Numbered from the stretch's first letter, positions 36,653 through 46,275 are shown. The stretch: 64,000 nt of DNA from Rhizobium album (GCF_003122325.1 NZ_QFBC01000014.1:124001-188000), one strand, 5' to 3'. Program-made: numbers and translations. The notes: generated from the letters alone by a model not told the origin.

Positions 36653-37021
36653 CTGCGCTGAAAAGGAGCTTGTACCGATACCAATGGTGGTCCGTTAGAA
36701 CGCTGCCGCATTGTCGTGTGTAGGGTCACAGCCTGACATTGTCAGAGGTGATTCTACACTTTTGCCCGGATCCCGGCCGCTCTTCGTTCTGCGCCGTTCA
36801 CTGACTCACAAGATTGATATGGCCTCATCTCAGGGTTGCTTTGCCGTAAGTTACTGAAATATAACGATTTCACCCTGAGCGCGGGACGCTGCAATACCAT
36901 CTTAAGATCTTGTTAACTTTAATTTCCTTGTCGAGCAGGCAGAATCGGATGATAGTTTCGCAATTGATGGCTATGTGGCCATTTTTTCGAAAGTGTAGCC
37001 ACCCGGGAATTAGTTTGCCAA
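36653..37021. promoter_or_regulatory. Control region upstream of repA
   Basis: A 369-bp gene-free stretch where repABC promoters and often a parS site lie in rhizobial plasmids. No exact copy of the repABC parS palindrome GTT-N4-GC-N4-AAC was found. The nearest structures are the inverted repeats at 36829-36879, listed separately. Confidence 0.5.
36829..36879. repeat. Inverted repeats upstream of repA
   Basis: CTCAGGGT (36829-36836) and ACCCTGAG (36872-36879) are perfect complements 35 bp apart. Between them, at 36850-36865, lies GTTA-N8-TAAC, a 16-bp element with the arm sequence and length of a repABC parS site but AA in the centre instead of GC. It could be an operator or a divergent partition site. 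Confidence 0.4.
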
Positions 37022-38212
37022 ATGACCCAGCCGCAGCCCAACCGATTTGACGTAGAGATTGCCCAGCAAGGCTCGAAGATCTCGAACGCGTTGCATATGC
37101 TGCGCAGCCAACAATATCCTCCAGACGCTCGCAAGGGGTTGCGTAAGTTTCAGCTCGGCGAAGTCGCTGACTTCATGGGGGTGACGCAAAGCCACCTTCG
37201 TCAACTCCATTCGGAGGGCAAGGGGCCGGAGATCGAATCTGTCAGCGGGCGCCGCTACTACACAGCGGACCAGATGCTTGAATTGAGAGAGTATCTCGAA
37301 GCCAATAAGAAGTCAGACAAGCGCTACTACGTTCCTCGCCGGCGCGAAGGCGAACCCATGCAGGTCGTGTCGGTCGTGAATTTCAAGGGCGGGAGCGGTA
37401 AGACGACGACGGCTGCTCACCTCGCACAATATCTCGCGCTTACCGGCCATCGCGTCCTCGCGATAGACCTCGACCCCCAGGCATCGCTTACCTCGTTGTT
37501 CGGGATTCAGCCAGAACTCGACAATACGGACTCGTTGTATGAAGCGCTTCGTTTCGACGATGAGCGCAAATCAATCGCTGACGTGATCCAAGCGACCAAC
37601 ATTCCAGGCTTGGATGTCGTCCCTGCCAATCTTGTCCTGCAAGAGTATGAGTATGACGTACCACTCGCGATCTCCTCGAAAAAGGGAGACGAGGGCCGAC
37701 TCTTTCATATGCGTATCGTTGAATCCCTTAAGGAGGTCGACGCCAAATATGATGTTGTCGTCATCGACTGCCCGCCGCAGCTTGGTTACCTCACAATCAC
37801 CGCACTAATGGCCTCGACTGGTATCGTCATTACGATACACCCGCAAATGCTGGACATCATGTCGATGAGCCAATTTCTGATGATGCTGGGGGGTATCATG
37901 ACCCCTGTTGCCGAAGCCGGTGCAGAAATTCGTGTTGATTGGTTTCGCTATCTCGTCACTCGTTACGAGCCGACTGATATTCCGCAGACGCAAATGGTCG
38001 GCTTCATGCAATCGATGTTCGCTCAGCAGATGCTGCGAAATCATGTCTTGAAATCGACAGCCATTTCTGACGCGTCGATCAAGAAGCAGACCTTGTACGA
38101 GGTCGAGCGCGGCGATTTTGTCCGGTCGACCTACGATCGCGCAATGGAAAGCCTGAATGCGGCCAATGGTGAAATCATGGAACTCATCCACACCGCATGG
38201 GGGCGGAAATGA
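37022..38212 (+). CDS. repA: Plasmid partition ATPase RepA (ParA family)
   Basis: A 396-residue ParA-type ATPase that moves plasmid copies apart and represses its own operon. The N-terminal ~100 residues include a MerR/Xre-like DNA-binding stretch (GEVADFMGVTQSHLRQLH) and RYYVPRR. The deviant Walker A box is FKGGSGKTTTAAH (about residues 119-131), Walker A' is AIDLDPQASLTSLF, and Walker B is VVIDCPPQLGYLT. Length and motif order are those of repABC RepA proteins. repB follows after 84 bp on the same strand. Confidence 0.93.
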   Translation: MTQPQPNRFDVEIAQQGSKISNALHMLRSQQYPPDARKGLRKFQLGEVADFMGVTQSHLRQLHSEGKGPEIESVSGRRYYTADQMLELREYLEANKKSDKRYYVPRRREGEPMQVVSVVNFKGGSGKTTTAAHLAQYLALTGHRVLAIDLDPQASLTSLFGIQPELDNTDSLYEALRFDDERKSIADVIQATNIPGLDVVPANLVLQEYEYDVPLAISSKKGDEGRLFHMRIVESLKEVDAKYDVVVIDCPPQLGYLTITALMASTGIVITIHPQMLDIMSMSQFLMMLGGIMTPVAEAGAEIRVDWFRYLVTRYEPTDIPQTQMVGFMQSMFAQQMLRNHVLKSTAISDASIKKQTLYEVERGDFVRSTYDRAMESLNAANGEIMELIHTAWGRK

Positions 38213-38296
38213 GAGACTTGTCAGCCGTTTTTATCGGTGCTTTCGCATTGTATTACAGTGCCTTGTCGCAGTTGATGTTCAGCCCGGAGGCCCGCT

Positions 38297-39292
38297 ATGG
38301 CGCGTGAGAACCCGTTCGCAAAATTGGATATGGCAGCGATCACGGCTGATAACACACCGACCAAGCCTGGCTACGGTATGACGGGTGCAGCGAAGACGGT
38401 CGTCAAGTCGATCGAGGATCTTGCAGAGAACACGAAGAAACTGATGCAAGGTGAGGTCATTGTCGAACTGGATCCTCAGTCACTCGACGTCTCCCTCGTC
38501 GCAGATCGTCTTTCCGACGATGGGCAAGAGTATCAAGAACTTAAGCAGGCGATCAAGGAAGCGGGACAGACGACGCCGATCCTGGTTCGGCCGAGTTCAA
38601 CTGACAGGCAACGCTACATGGTCGTGTTCGGCCATCGCCGGCTGAAGGTCGCACGCGAACTTGGCATCCCGGTCAAGGCGGTGGTCAAGAAGCTCGATGA
38701 TATCACTTCTGCGATTGCCCAAGGTCAGGAAAATTCCGCGCGATCCAACCTGTCTTTCATCGAACGTGCTTTCTTCGCGCAGAACTTGATTGCGACGGGT
38801 ATGACGAAAGAGATCGTCCGCTCAGCTCTTGCTATCGATGAAGCAATGCTCTCGAAAATGCTTGGTGTCGTCGATGTGGTCCCTCCCCCAATTGTCAGAG
38901 CCCTCGGAGCATCCAGGAAAATCGGTCGTGATAAATGGCTGAGCTTGCGCCAATTGCTGCTCGCCCCTGCCCTTTTGCGTGTCGCGTCTGATTACGCGCA
39001 GACCGCTAAATTCGCGGCGCTTCCTGAAGATGAAAAGTTTGATGACCTTCATGAGTACCTGAAGAAGTACAAGGAGAAATCGTCTGCTAAGAAGCCAAAG
39101 GTCAGCAGCTCTGCCATGCAGTGGACCTCGAGCGACCAATCTTTGAATTTATCGATGAACGCCAAGGCCAAAAAGGTTGCAATCGAACTCACGAGTATCG
39201 AAGCAAGACCGTTTGGCGATTGGCTCTCGAGCCGAATGGACCAACTCTACAACGAGTACAGGCAGTCCAAAACAGATACAAACGGAGACTGA
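38297..39292 (+). CDS. repB: Plasmid partition protein RepB (ParB family)
   Basis: The 331-residue centromere-binding partner of RepA. It has the N-terminal RepA-interaction peptide (ARENPFAKLD), the ParB nuclease-like domain with GQTTPILVRP and VFGHRRLKVARELG (about residues 90-125), QGQENSARSNLSFIERA, and a helix-turn-helix near 165-185 (IVRSALAIDEAMLSKMLGV). ATG 38297 follows GGAGG at good spacing. It should bind parS palindromes, none of which is obvious nearby. Confidence 0.93.
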   Translation: MARENPFAKLDMAAITADNTPTKPGYGMTGAAKTVVKSIEDLAENTKKLMQGEVIVELDPQSLDVSLVADRLSDDGQEYQELKQAIKEAGQTTPILVRPSSTDRQRYMVVFGHRRLKVARELGIPVKAVVKKLDDITSAIAQGQENSARSNLSFIERAFFAQNLIATGMTKEIVRSALAIDEAMLSKMLGVVDVVPPPIVRALGASRKIGRDKWLSLRQLLLAPALLRVASDYAQTAKFAALPEDEKFDDLHEYLKKYKEKSSAKKPKVSSSAMQWTSSDQSLNLSMNAKAKKVAIELTSIEARPFGDWLSSRMDQLYNEYRQSKTDTNGD

Positions 39293-39302
39293 ACCGCAAA
39301 AG

Positions 39303-39355
39303 AAAAAGGCCCCCAAACGGTAAACCGTGGAAGCCTCTCTCGTTATCCGTAGCAA
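39303..39355 (-). ncRNA. repABC antisense RNA (ctRNA, incompatibility factor)
   Basis: The repB-repC gap has the classic form. On the minus strand a promoter TTGACT (39385-39390) and GATTCT (39362-39367), 17 bp apart, would start a transcript near 39355. A hairpin (arms GCCT/AGGC and ACC/GGT between 39307 and 39336) followed by a T-rich run at about 39306-39302 would end it after about 50 bases, the size of known repABC ctRNAs. Such RNAs pair with the repC leader, block repC expression and set copy number and incompatibility. Ends are predicted from sequence only. Confidence 0.75.
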
Positions 39356-39449
39356 GATCGAGAATCGCATTTCCCGGAATCACAGTCAAGAGTCTTTGGC
39401 ACCGATTTGGTGAGCGTATTTCTTTTGCCTAGAGAAAGGTGAGAGAGAG

Positions 39450-40694
39450 ATGCAATCGGGACATGTGACGACGCCCTTCGGGCGGCGAGCGATGTCGCTT
39501 GCGCTGGTCAAGGATCAACTTGACATATCGGGCGCGAATATCAGCATTCGCGTCGATAAGTGGAAAGTGTTTCGCGACGTCTGCCAGGCCAGAGAACGCC
39601 TTGGCCTGCAGGATCGAACTCTTGCGGTCCTTGACGCCCTGCTTACATTCTATCCAGAGACCGAACTCGACGCGGAGCACGGCCTTGTCGTGTTTCCTTC
39701 GAACGCACAATTGTCGGTGCGTGCTCATGGGATCACTGGCACTACACTGCGACGGCATTTGGCGGCGCTAGTTGAGGCTGGGCTTGTTCAGCGTCGAGAC
39801 AGCCCGAATGGAAAGCGTTACGCGCATCGCAATGGTGACGGCGCGATCGAGGATGCCTTCGGATTTGCCCTTACCCCGCTTGTGGCACGCGCGGCAGAAT
39901 TCGCGGCCCTTGCCCAAAACGTTGCCGCTGAGCATCTCAAGTTTCGCCGGATAAAAGAGGCTCTTACCATCTGCAGACGCGATGTTCGCAAGCTTATTTC
40001 TGCCGCATTAGAGGAGGGCGCGGCAGGTGATTGGCAGGCTGTCGAGAACACATATCTTAGCATTGTCGGACGCCTACCGAGGTCCCCTACCCGCCTTCAA
40101 CTTGAAAATACGCTCGATGAGATGAGCCTTCTACGCGAAGAAGTCGTCAACAGACTGGAAATGCAGCTTAAATCCGAAAATACGGATGGCAATGATGACC
40201 AAAATGGCCGTCACATACAGAATTCAAAACCCGACTTAATCCATGAATTTGAACCGAGCTCTGAAAAAGAGCAGGGCGAAAGGCCGGTAGTTGGATCAGG
40301 TCCGTTGGATGTGAAGCCTACGGCGAAACCGCGAAGGGTCGACCCAATCAAATCTTTTCCGCTGGGTATGGTTCTAAGGGCATGCCCGCAAATAATCGAT
40401 TATGGAAAGGGTGGAGCGATCTCAAACTGGCGCGACCTGATGAGCGCTGCTGTCCTCATCCGCTCGATGCTGGGTGTCAGTCCTTCCGCTTATGAGGATG
40501 CGTGCAGCGCAATGGGCCCTGAAAATGCCGCAGTGGCAATAGCCTGCATTTTCGAGCGAGCGAACCACATAAAGTCACCGGGAGGATACCTTCGCGTGCT
40601 GACACGGCGGGCCGAGGACGGTGAGTTCTCACTGGGCCCGATGCTAATTGCCTTGCTCAGGGCGAATGGAGACAGTGCGCGGCTGACGGGTTGA
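39450..40694 (+). CDS. repC: Plasmid replication initiator RepC
   Basis: The 414-residue initiator of repABC replicons, starting with the typical QSGHVTTPFGRR and LALVKDQLD. The N-terminal half holds a winged-helix-like DNA-binding region (LSVRAHGITGTTLRRHLAAL, about residues 90-110). A variable acidic linker lies near 230-275 and a conserved C-terminal domain follows (PQIIDYGKGGAISNWRDLM onward). The ribosome site is GAGAGAGAG just before the ATG. The origin of repABC plasmids lies inside repC (family knowledge), so replication of this replicon presumably starts here. Confidence 0.93.
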   Translation: MQSGHVTTPFGRRAMSLALVKDQLDISGANISIRVDKWKVFRDVCQARERLGLQDRTLAVLDALLTFYPETELDAEHGLVVFPSNAQLSVRAHGITGTTLRRHLAALVEAGLVQRRDSPNGKRYAHRNGDGAIEDAFGFALTPLVARAAEFAALAQNVAAEHLKFRRIKEALTICRRDVRKLISAALEEGAAGDWQAVENTYLSIVGRLPRSPTRLQLENTLDEMSLLREEVVNRLEMQLKSENTDGNDDQNGRHIQNSKPDLIHEFEPSSEKEQGERPVVGSGPLDVKPTAKPRRVDPIKSFPLGMVLRACPQIIDYGKGGAISNWRDLMSAAVLIRSMLGVSPSAYEDACSAMGPENAAVAIACIFERANHIKSPGGYLRVLTRRAEDGEFSLGPMLIALLRANGDSARLTG

Positions 40695-40871
40695 TCGGTG
40701 ATCTTGGCTGATACGCGATTGAGTGAGAGATCGTAAAGGCAAAAGAACGGAAAAAGCATGCTCAAACCTCATAACTATCGGAATTGTATACGTAAAATGC
40801 GAAAAAAAACGGCTGACAAGTTTTCCGCACGCCGGGCATCAGCACCTACCTTGCTTTCGGGAGATTAGAAG

Positions 40872-41279
40872 ATGAGGATTCTGCAACGATCGGCTTTCGC
40901 CAAACGTTTGGGTTCATCGCTGTATTCTGGCGACAGCACGCCGCTATCGGTGGTAAAGCTGGGGGATCAACCTCACAGCCTGGCCTGGTGGACTTCAGAC
41001 CCGCAAAGCGAAAGTCCTGGTAGTCTGCGTCACGTGGCGGCTCTCGCTCTGTATCTCGAAATCGCCAAACATTCAAAAATTGCTTTGGCGGAAAATTCGT
41101 TCCCCGCCAGCTTTGATTTCGACGATCAGCAGATGCGCCCGGACAAGGGCGTCGTCAAGGTCTTCCTCGACCATGGATTCATCACGCCACGAATGATGGT
41201 GGCACAACTCGTATTCGATATTACCGCTGACGGAAAGGCTTACTTGGCGAAGCGTCGAGGCGAACTGCTCTCCCATTGA
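40872..41279 (+). CDS. Unknown 135-residue protein downstream of repC
   Basis: Small soluble protein, family not recognised. GGGAG lies 10 bases before the ATG. The sequence is coherent throughout: a basic start (RILQRSAFAKRLG), a helix near 53-75 (LRHVAALALYLEIAKHS) and a C-terminal part resembling a small winged-helix end (RMMVAQLVFDITADGKAYL then AKRRGELL). An alignment of that tail with hypothetical plasmid proteins seems likely but was not tested. Confidence 0.6.
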   Translation: MRILQRSAFAKRLGSSLYSGDSTPLSVVKLGDQPHSLAWWTSDPQSESPGSLRHVAALALYLEIAKHSKIALAENSFPASFDFDDQQMRPDKGVVKVFLDHGFITPRMMVAQLVFDITADGKAYLAKRRGELLSH

Positions 41280-41740
41280 TCCCCATTCACCACCAACAGC
41301 AATCCAGAACTGGTGATTTGCGTTTTCCGTATGTCGATTTTAAAGGCGGAAATTGTGCTGACACGATCTATCGGCGTTCAAACGGCTAAGACCGTAACCC
41401 TTAGAAGTTGGAAGGCCAGCGCCGGATAGTCACCTCGTCGGTTCTAAGAACCACATGCGAAGCATTTCTTGTCCGCCCTACCCTCATCGCGATCCTTTTA
41501 ACGGGCGCAACTGCGTAGACGCTGCTGGCGCCCACAGCAGAGCTTCATTTCTGGATCTCAATCCAGCTTGTACGCGTCAACGCTCTATTTTTCACCGCCG
41601 TTTTAAAGCTGTTCAACTCCACCAAGAGCGATGACCCCTCCCCCATGACCGCGCAGTTCTTGCGTTGCAATCGCATAATAAAAGTAGGGAGGTCACTAGC
41701 GTCCGTTTGATGTCAGTTGTAGATTTCTGCTGGGACAATT
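41280..41740. other. Non-coding stretch before the M3 peptidase
   Basis: 461 bases in which I see no convincing gene, RNA or repeat. AGGGAGG at 41686-41692 shows that a start was possible there, but the frames after it are short and unlike protein. Confidence 0.5.
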
Positions 41741-43891
41741 ATGCCGGCAACACTCAAAGGGGGGACGTCTTTGGGAACGCATCGCATAGTGACAATCACA
41801 GCAATGATTTTCATCGCGATTTCGGGGAGTTTTATGCCTCAGCTTGCTCTATCAAATCCACTCTTGGAGCCGAGTCCGCTACCCTTGCAGGCGCCGGCCT
41901 TCGACAAGATCGTAACGTCAGATTACGAACCGGCCTTCGAAGAGGCAATTCGCCTCAAGCTCGCCGAAATCGCAGGCATAGCGGACAACTCCGAGCCTCC
42001 TACCTTTGATAATACCATCATGGCGCTGGAGAGGGCTGGCCAGAGCCTGCAAAGGGTGGAAGCAATCTTTTACACTGTCTTTGCTGCGCAAGGCGACAGT
42101 GCGATGGAGGCAATTGACAAAAGCGTCTCGCAAAAAACTGCCGACGCAAACAATTCGATCTACCTTAATGAGAAACTATTTGGACGGCTTCGCGAAATCT
42201 ACGAGAAGCGGGCCACGCTTGGGCTCGACGAAGAAGCCAATCGGCTGCTTGAGATCTATTATCTCGATTTTGTTCGATCTGGTGCTGAGCTCTCGGTGGC
42301 AAACAAAGTGCAGTTCCGGCAAGCTAACATCCAATTGGCTGACCTTGAATCGCAATTTACGGCAGCGCTCAGGGGTGCTTCGAAGGCCGGGGCTTTGATC
42401 GTTGACTCTCCAAAGGCCCTAGACGGTCTGAGTGCGGGCGAGATCGATATGGCGGCCGAGCAGGCGACTGCGGAGGGTCAGCGAGGCAAATTCCTTATTC
42501 CATTGCAAAACACAACTCAGCAGCCGTCACTCGCTGCTTTGACAGATCGCAGTACAAGAGAACAGCTGTTCACGAACTCGGTGAAGCGGGCAGAAAGGGG
42601 AGACAGCAACGATTCACGTGAGATCATCACGTAGATCGCCGCGCTGCGAGCGGAAAAGGCAAAACTGCTGGGTTTTGCAGATTTCGGGTCCTATGCACTG
42701 GCAGATCAGATGGCGAAAACGCCGGACAGTGTACGAAGATTTATTGCCGATCTCGTTCCGCCGGCCTCTATGAAGGCAGGGGAGGAAGCGTCTGAGATCC
42801 AGGCAGAGATCGATCAGACGGGTCAGAGCTTCCCTCTCGAGCCCTGGGATTGGCAGTACTACTCAGCCAGGGTGAAAGACAAGAAATATGCGGTGAACGA
42901 TGCCCGTCTCAGGGAGTATTTGGAGTTCGAAAATGTTCTCCAGAATGGCCTCTTCTATGCGGCGACGGAGCTCTATGGGATTTCTTTCAAAGAGCGAAAA
43001 GATTTGCCCGTCTACGCTTCGAGTGTTCGCGTGTTTGAAGTGTTCGACACAGATGGCGCAGTTTTGGGTCTGGTCTACCTGGATTGCTTCATTCGTGCCG
43101 GTAAACAGGGAGGCGCGTGGAGTGGCAACCTGGTCAAAGGCTCAAAGCTGTTGGCAAGACGGCCGGTCGTTTTCAGTATAGCGAACTTCCCGGCTCCGGC
43201 GTCTGGGCAAAAAGCTCTCTTGAGCTTTACCGATGTGACGACGCTGTTTCATGAGTTCGGCCACGCGTTACATCTTCTGTTTTCCGAAAATACCTATCCC
43301 TCTTTATCCAGCATCGATACTGCTCGCGACTGGGTAGAATTTCCATCTCAATTCAACGAGCATTGGGCGCTCGAGCCCAAAGTTTTGAGAAACTATGCGA
43401 CTCATTTTGAGACCGGCGAGCCGATACCCTCCGATCTGGTCGACACATTCCGAAAATCACAGAGCTGGGATAAGGGCTATTGGCTCTCGGAATATCTCGC
43501 GGCCTCAGCGCTCGACCAGCAATGGCACTCGATTTCCGCCGATAACCCGCCACGAGATACCAATCAGTTTGAGATCGTAGCCTTAAGGGACACGCACACC
43601 GATTTCAGAAGAGTGCCTCCACGCTATCACTCAACCTATTTCGCACACATATGGTCGAACGGCTACGCCGCAAATTATTATGCCTATCCGTGGACCGCGC
43701 TCCTCGCGGACGATGCCTATGCTTGGTTTTCAGAACATGGTGGACTGACCCGTGCAAACGGCGAACGCTTCAGGAAGCTCATTCTTGCCAAGGCCCGAGC
43801 CGAGGACTACGACGTTCTTTTCCGTCAGTTTTATGGAAAAGATCCTGATGCTGGCCCGATGTTCGAAAGGCTGGGTCTGAGGAAGCCTTAA
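41741..43891 (+). pseudogene. M3-family peptidyl-dipeptidase (Dcp-like) interrupted by one in-frame TAG
   Basis: The frame starting at 41741 runs to a TAG at 42632-42634 and then continues in the same frame to 43891 without further stops; together they make a full-length M3 metallopeptidase of about 716 codons. The first part has a signal peptide (hydrophobic core ITAMIFIAISG, about residues 18-28). The second part has the zinc motif FHEFGHALH near residue 505, WDWQYYSARVK, LGLVYLDCFIRAGKQGG and ARDWVEFPSQFNEHW, all typical of Dcp. Around the stop the text reads SREIIT-stop-IAALRAEKAKLLG, where family members have an ordinary residue. One C-to-T change in CAG would explain it. Periplasmic dipeptide release was probably the original job. 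Confidence 0.82.
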
Positions 43892-43967
43892 GTGCAAATG
43901 CGGTCCGCGGCCTTTCTCGGAGGGCCGAGCATATTCGACTCATTATCGAAGACGAGGGAGGGTAAGC

Positions 43968-44261
43968 ATGGATGACTACCATTTCGGCCCCGGAGAATTC
44001 TCCGGCGAACTCTGGATCGATAGCAAGCGAGTCTTCACCAGACCGAGGGGAGTGGATGTGGAGTTCGTCAACGCCGGTCCGTTCGATTGGGTATTTGCTG
44101 ACGCGAACGGCAAGGAAGTACGTACCTATCGCCACGACAACAAATCAGGATGGACGGGCATTGATTTGTTCTCTCTTGGTTTGACGGGCAATTTCAGCAT
44201 CGGCTTCCGAAACGCAAGCGGTGGCGTTCTAAAAATCAAACAAGGCGACGTTCATTTTTAG
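43968..44261 (+). CDS. Unknown 97-residue strand-rich protein
   Basis: A small acidic protein with a strong ribosome site (GGGAGGG) before the ATG. The sequence alternates short strands and turns (FGPGEFSGELWIDSKRVF, FVNAGPFDWVFADANG, GLTGNFSIGFRN), suggesting a compact beta-sandwich of about eight strands. No signal peptide or membrane segment is visible. The family is not recognised. It lies between the broken peptidase and the recombinase, which runs toward it. Confidence 0.6.
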   Translation: MDDYHFGPGEFSGELWIDSKRVFTRPRGVDVEFVNAGPFDWVFADANGKEVRTYRHDNKSGWTGIDLFSLGLTGNFSIGFRNASGGVLKIKQGDVHF

Positions 44262-44300
44262 GATGATTGCGGGCTTGTTATCTTGGGAGCCGACATACGA

Positions 44301-45455
44301 TTAAAGCATCCGCGCTGCGCGACCACTGCGTCGCGTGGCATTGTTGTAATAGCTGGATGCCTGTTGTACCGATCGATGGCGTGACTGCTCCATCGCCTCG
44401 GGGAGGGGGATGCCGCGATTGGCGGCTTCCGTCAGGTACCCCGATCGCAATCCATGTGCGGAAAACTCGCCAGGATCCAACCCGGCCAGCTCCGCCCGCT
44501 GCTTTAGGATCGCATTGACCGATTGCGGATCGAGCGCCCGCTTCGAGACTGTGCCCCAACGCCCGATCCCCCTGAAGACACTACCCCTGTCAACTTTCGC
44601 TGCCGCCAACCACGCACGGAGAGCCTCGACCGGTCGGCCGGTGAGATAAACGACATCGTCTTCCTCACCATTCGTCGATTTGGTGCGGCCGAGATGGATG
44701 GCAAGTGAGGGGAGGGTAGAGCCGTCAGCCACCTCGATCGGCGCCTCTTCGGTCAATTGCTCCACGCGCAACCCGGCGATCTCGCTGCGCCGGCGGCCGC
44801 CGGAAGCAAAAGCCACCATCAGGATCGCCAGGTCCCTGACATCGCGCAGACTGTTGGTGGAACAGGTCGCCAGCATTTTTGCCAGAATATCGCCGGTGAC
44901 AGCCTTGGCACTCTTGCGGGTTCGCTTCCGGGGTACGGCGCGAACAGCGAGCCGAATGGCGGATTTGAGGGGAGGGGAGGCGAAGGCACCGTCGAGCCCG
45001 CGCCATTTGGTCAGCGTCGACCAGTTGGCCAGGCGGCGTCGCACGGTTGCCGGTGCATGCGGTCCGGTCGATTTCAGAAAGCCTTGGCCGCGCAGGTTAT
45101 CGACGACATCGGCTGGCATGCCGTGATCGGGATCGGTCGCGCGCTTCTGCGGATCCCACAGATGCTGCGCGACGAATTTCAGCAGCAGCGCCTCCGGCGC
45201 GGGCCAGGGCAGCGATCTCTTCGTAGCGGCCAGAGCCCAGGCCTCGATGTAGGCGAGATCGGATGTGATCGCGCGCAGCGTATTGGCGCCCATGCCTTCG
45301 TTGACGAGATGGCGCAGCGTTTCCACGTCGCTGTCGGTGAGCAGTTCGGCCAGTTCATCCCGGCGGTCGATCGGCAGAACCGAAGCAATCGTGTCGAGCT
45401 CGACGGCGCGACGTTCGACGCCGCTCAAGCTGGCGGACTTCCGCGGCGGCGCCAT
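44301..45455 (-). CDS. Tyrosine site-specific recombinase
   Basis: A 384-residue phage-integrase-family recombinase. The N-terminal core-binding domain spans about residues 20-170. The catalytic domain holds the first arginine in SGGRRRSEIAGLRVEQL, the H-x-x-R box in SAHGLRSGYLTEAA and the late histidine and nucleophilic tyrosine in SRHRSVQQASSYYNN. ATG 45455 overlaps the stop of the upstream frameshifted gene (TGATG), so the two were coupled; longer in-frame starts up to 45635 lie inside that gene and are rejected. No attachment site was identified. On repABC plasmids such enzymes can resolve plasmid dimers or move integrated elements. Confidence 0.86.
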   Translation of the reverse strand: MAPPRKSASLSGVERRAVELDTIASVLPIDRRDELAELLTDSDVETLRHLVNEGMGANTLRAITSDLAYIEAWALAATKRSLPWPAPEALLLKFVAQHLWDPQKRATDPDHGMPADVVDNLRGQGFLKSTGPHAPATVRRRLANWSTLTKWRGLDGAFASPPLKSAIRLAVRAVPRKRTRKSAKAVTGDILAKMLATCSTNSLRDVRDLAILMVAFASGGRRRSEIAGLRVEQLTEEAPIEVADGSTLPSLAIHLGRTKSTNGEEDDVVYLTGRPVEALRAWLAAAKVDRGSVFRGIGRWGTVSKRALDPQSVNAILKQRAELAGLDPGEFSAHGLRSGYLTEAANRGIPLPEAMEQSRHRSVQQASSYYNNATRRSGRAARML

Positions 45456-45732
45456 CAGTCGATCTCGACATGCGGCCGCCAGCGGCGGATGATTGCAACC
45501 ATCTCCGGCTTGTAGGCATCCGGATAGGGCAGCGTTTCCTCGCGGGCGATGTAGGTTAAGACGGTGATCATGTCCTCGCAGATTTCTGGATCGAGATCGG
45601 CGAGGTCGAAACCGCCATGCACGTCGGCATTCCACAGGCCAGCAGAAAATTCGCGACGCGCCAGCTCTGGCCGGTATCGCGATGCGCGACGTTGAGCAGC
45701 TTTTCGAGAGCGAAATGGACGCGATCTTCCAT
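45455..45732 (-). pseudogene. Recombinase-linked small gene (DUF7673-like), frameshifted
   Basis: From ATG 45732 the protein reads HFALEKLLNVAHRDTGQSWR then VANFLLA; the family then expects WWNAD. The sequence has one base too few here and slips into the other frame, which continues LWNADVHGGFDLADLD and then MITVLTYIAREETLPYPDAY to the stop at 45455. A single inserted G in GCCTG-TGGAAT (about 45631-45641) would restore a complete ~92-residue protein. I recognise this as the small conserved partner found in front of such recombinases on rhizobial plasmids, with moderate confidence in the family name. The frameshift may be genuine, programmed or a sequencing error. Confidence 0.65.
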
Positions 45733-45776
45733 GGGTTACGGCCTCTCCGGCGTTATTAATGTGCCGATCCGTGGCA

Positions 45777-46193
45777 TCAGGCTCGCCGCTCGTGTTCATT
45801 GCCCTTGCGTTTGGATTTCAGAGCCCAAAGGCCAAGCTCTTGACCCGTATCCGTTCTGATTGCTGTGAGCCGTGAAAAACCTAACAGCCGAATCGGTGCG
45901 ACAGCGAAGCGAACGGGTATATCGTAAGCCTCATGCGCGTGCCGATTACGATGGTTAGCCTCCAGGCGTGTAATAAACGCCGGCATGATGCCCCAGACGT
46001 CGGAAAGCAGGGCAAGCAGCACGAAGATCATGAACAGCAACGCCGCAAAAGAGCCGAGAGATATCCAGTTGAGGACCGAAATGTATGGCGCGAAAGTAAT
46101 CGGTCCGATGAACGCAAGGGCCCAAAGGCATCCGACAAACAGGTCATGAGGAGACCTGCCATTTCCGCGCGTTGTCAGATCTCTGTCAACCAT
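45777..46193 (-). CDS. Unknown membrane protein, 138 residues
   Basis: A protein with two clear hydrophobic segments (about residues 20-40 and 45-70) and a hydrophilic, basic C-terminal half containing HRNRHAHEAYDIPVRFAV. The topology suggests a two-helix inner-membrane protein with both ends in the cytoplasm. No family is recognised. It lies upstream of the broken small gene and recombinase on the same strand, and diverges from the RHE_PE00001-type gene across 194 bp. Confidence 0.5.
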   Translation of the reverse strand: MVDRDLTTRGNGRSPHDLFVGCLWALAFIGPITFAPYISVLNWISLGSFAALLFMIFVLLALLSDVWGIMPAFITRLEANHRNRHAHEAYDIPVRFAVAPIRLLGFSRLTAIRTDTGQELGLWALKSKRKGNEHERRA

Positions 46194-46275
46194 CGCTCAA
46201 CCTCCTGATTTTCTCCCCCGAGCTTAGCGTGATCCGAGCCGAATTTAAACAACCGCCGTCGCCAAAACAATCTTG

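Noticed and set aside
36793-36810. GTTCTGCGCCGTTCAC as a parS site
   Set aside because: It matches GTT-N4-GC-N4-AAC except for the last triplet (CAC), and the inner bases are not palindromic, so it is probably chance.
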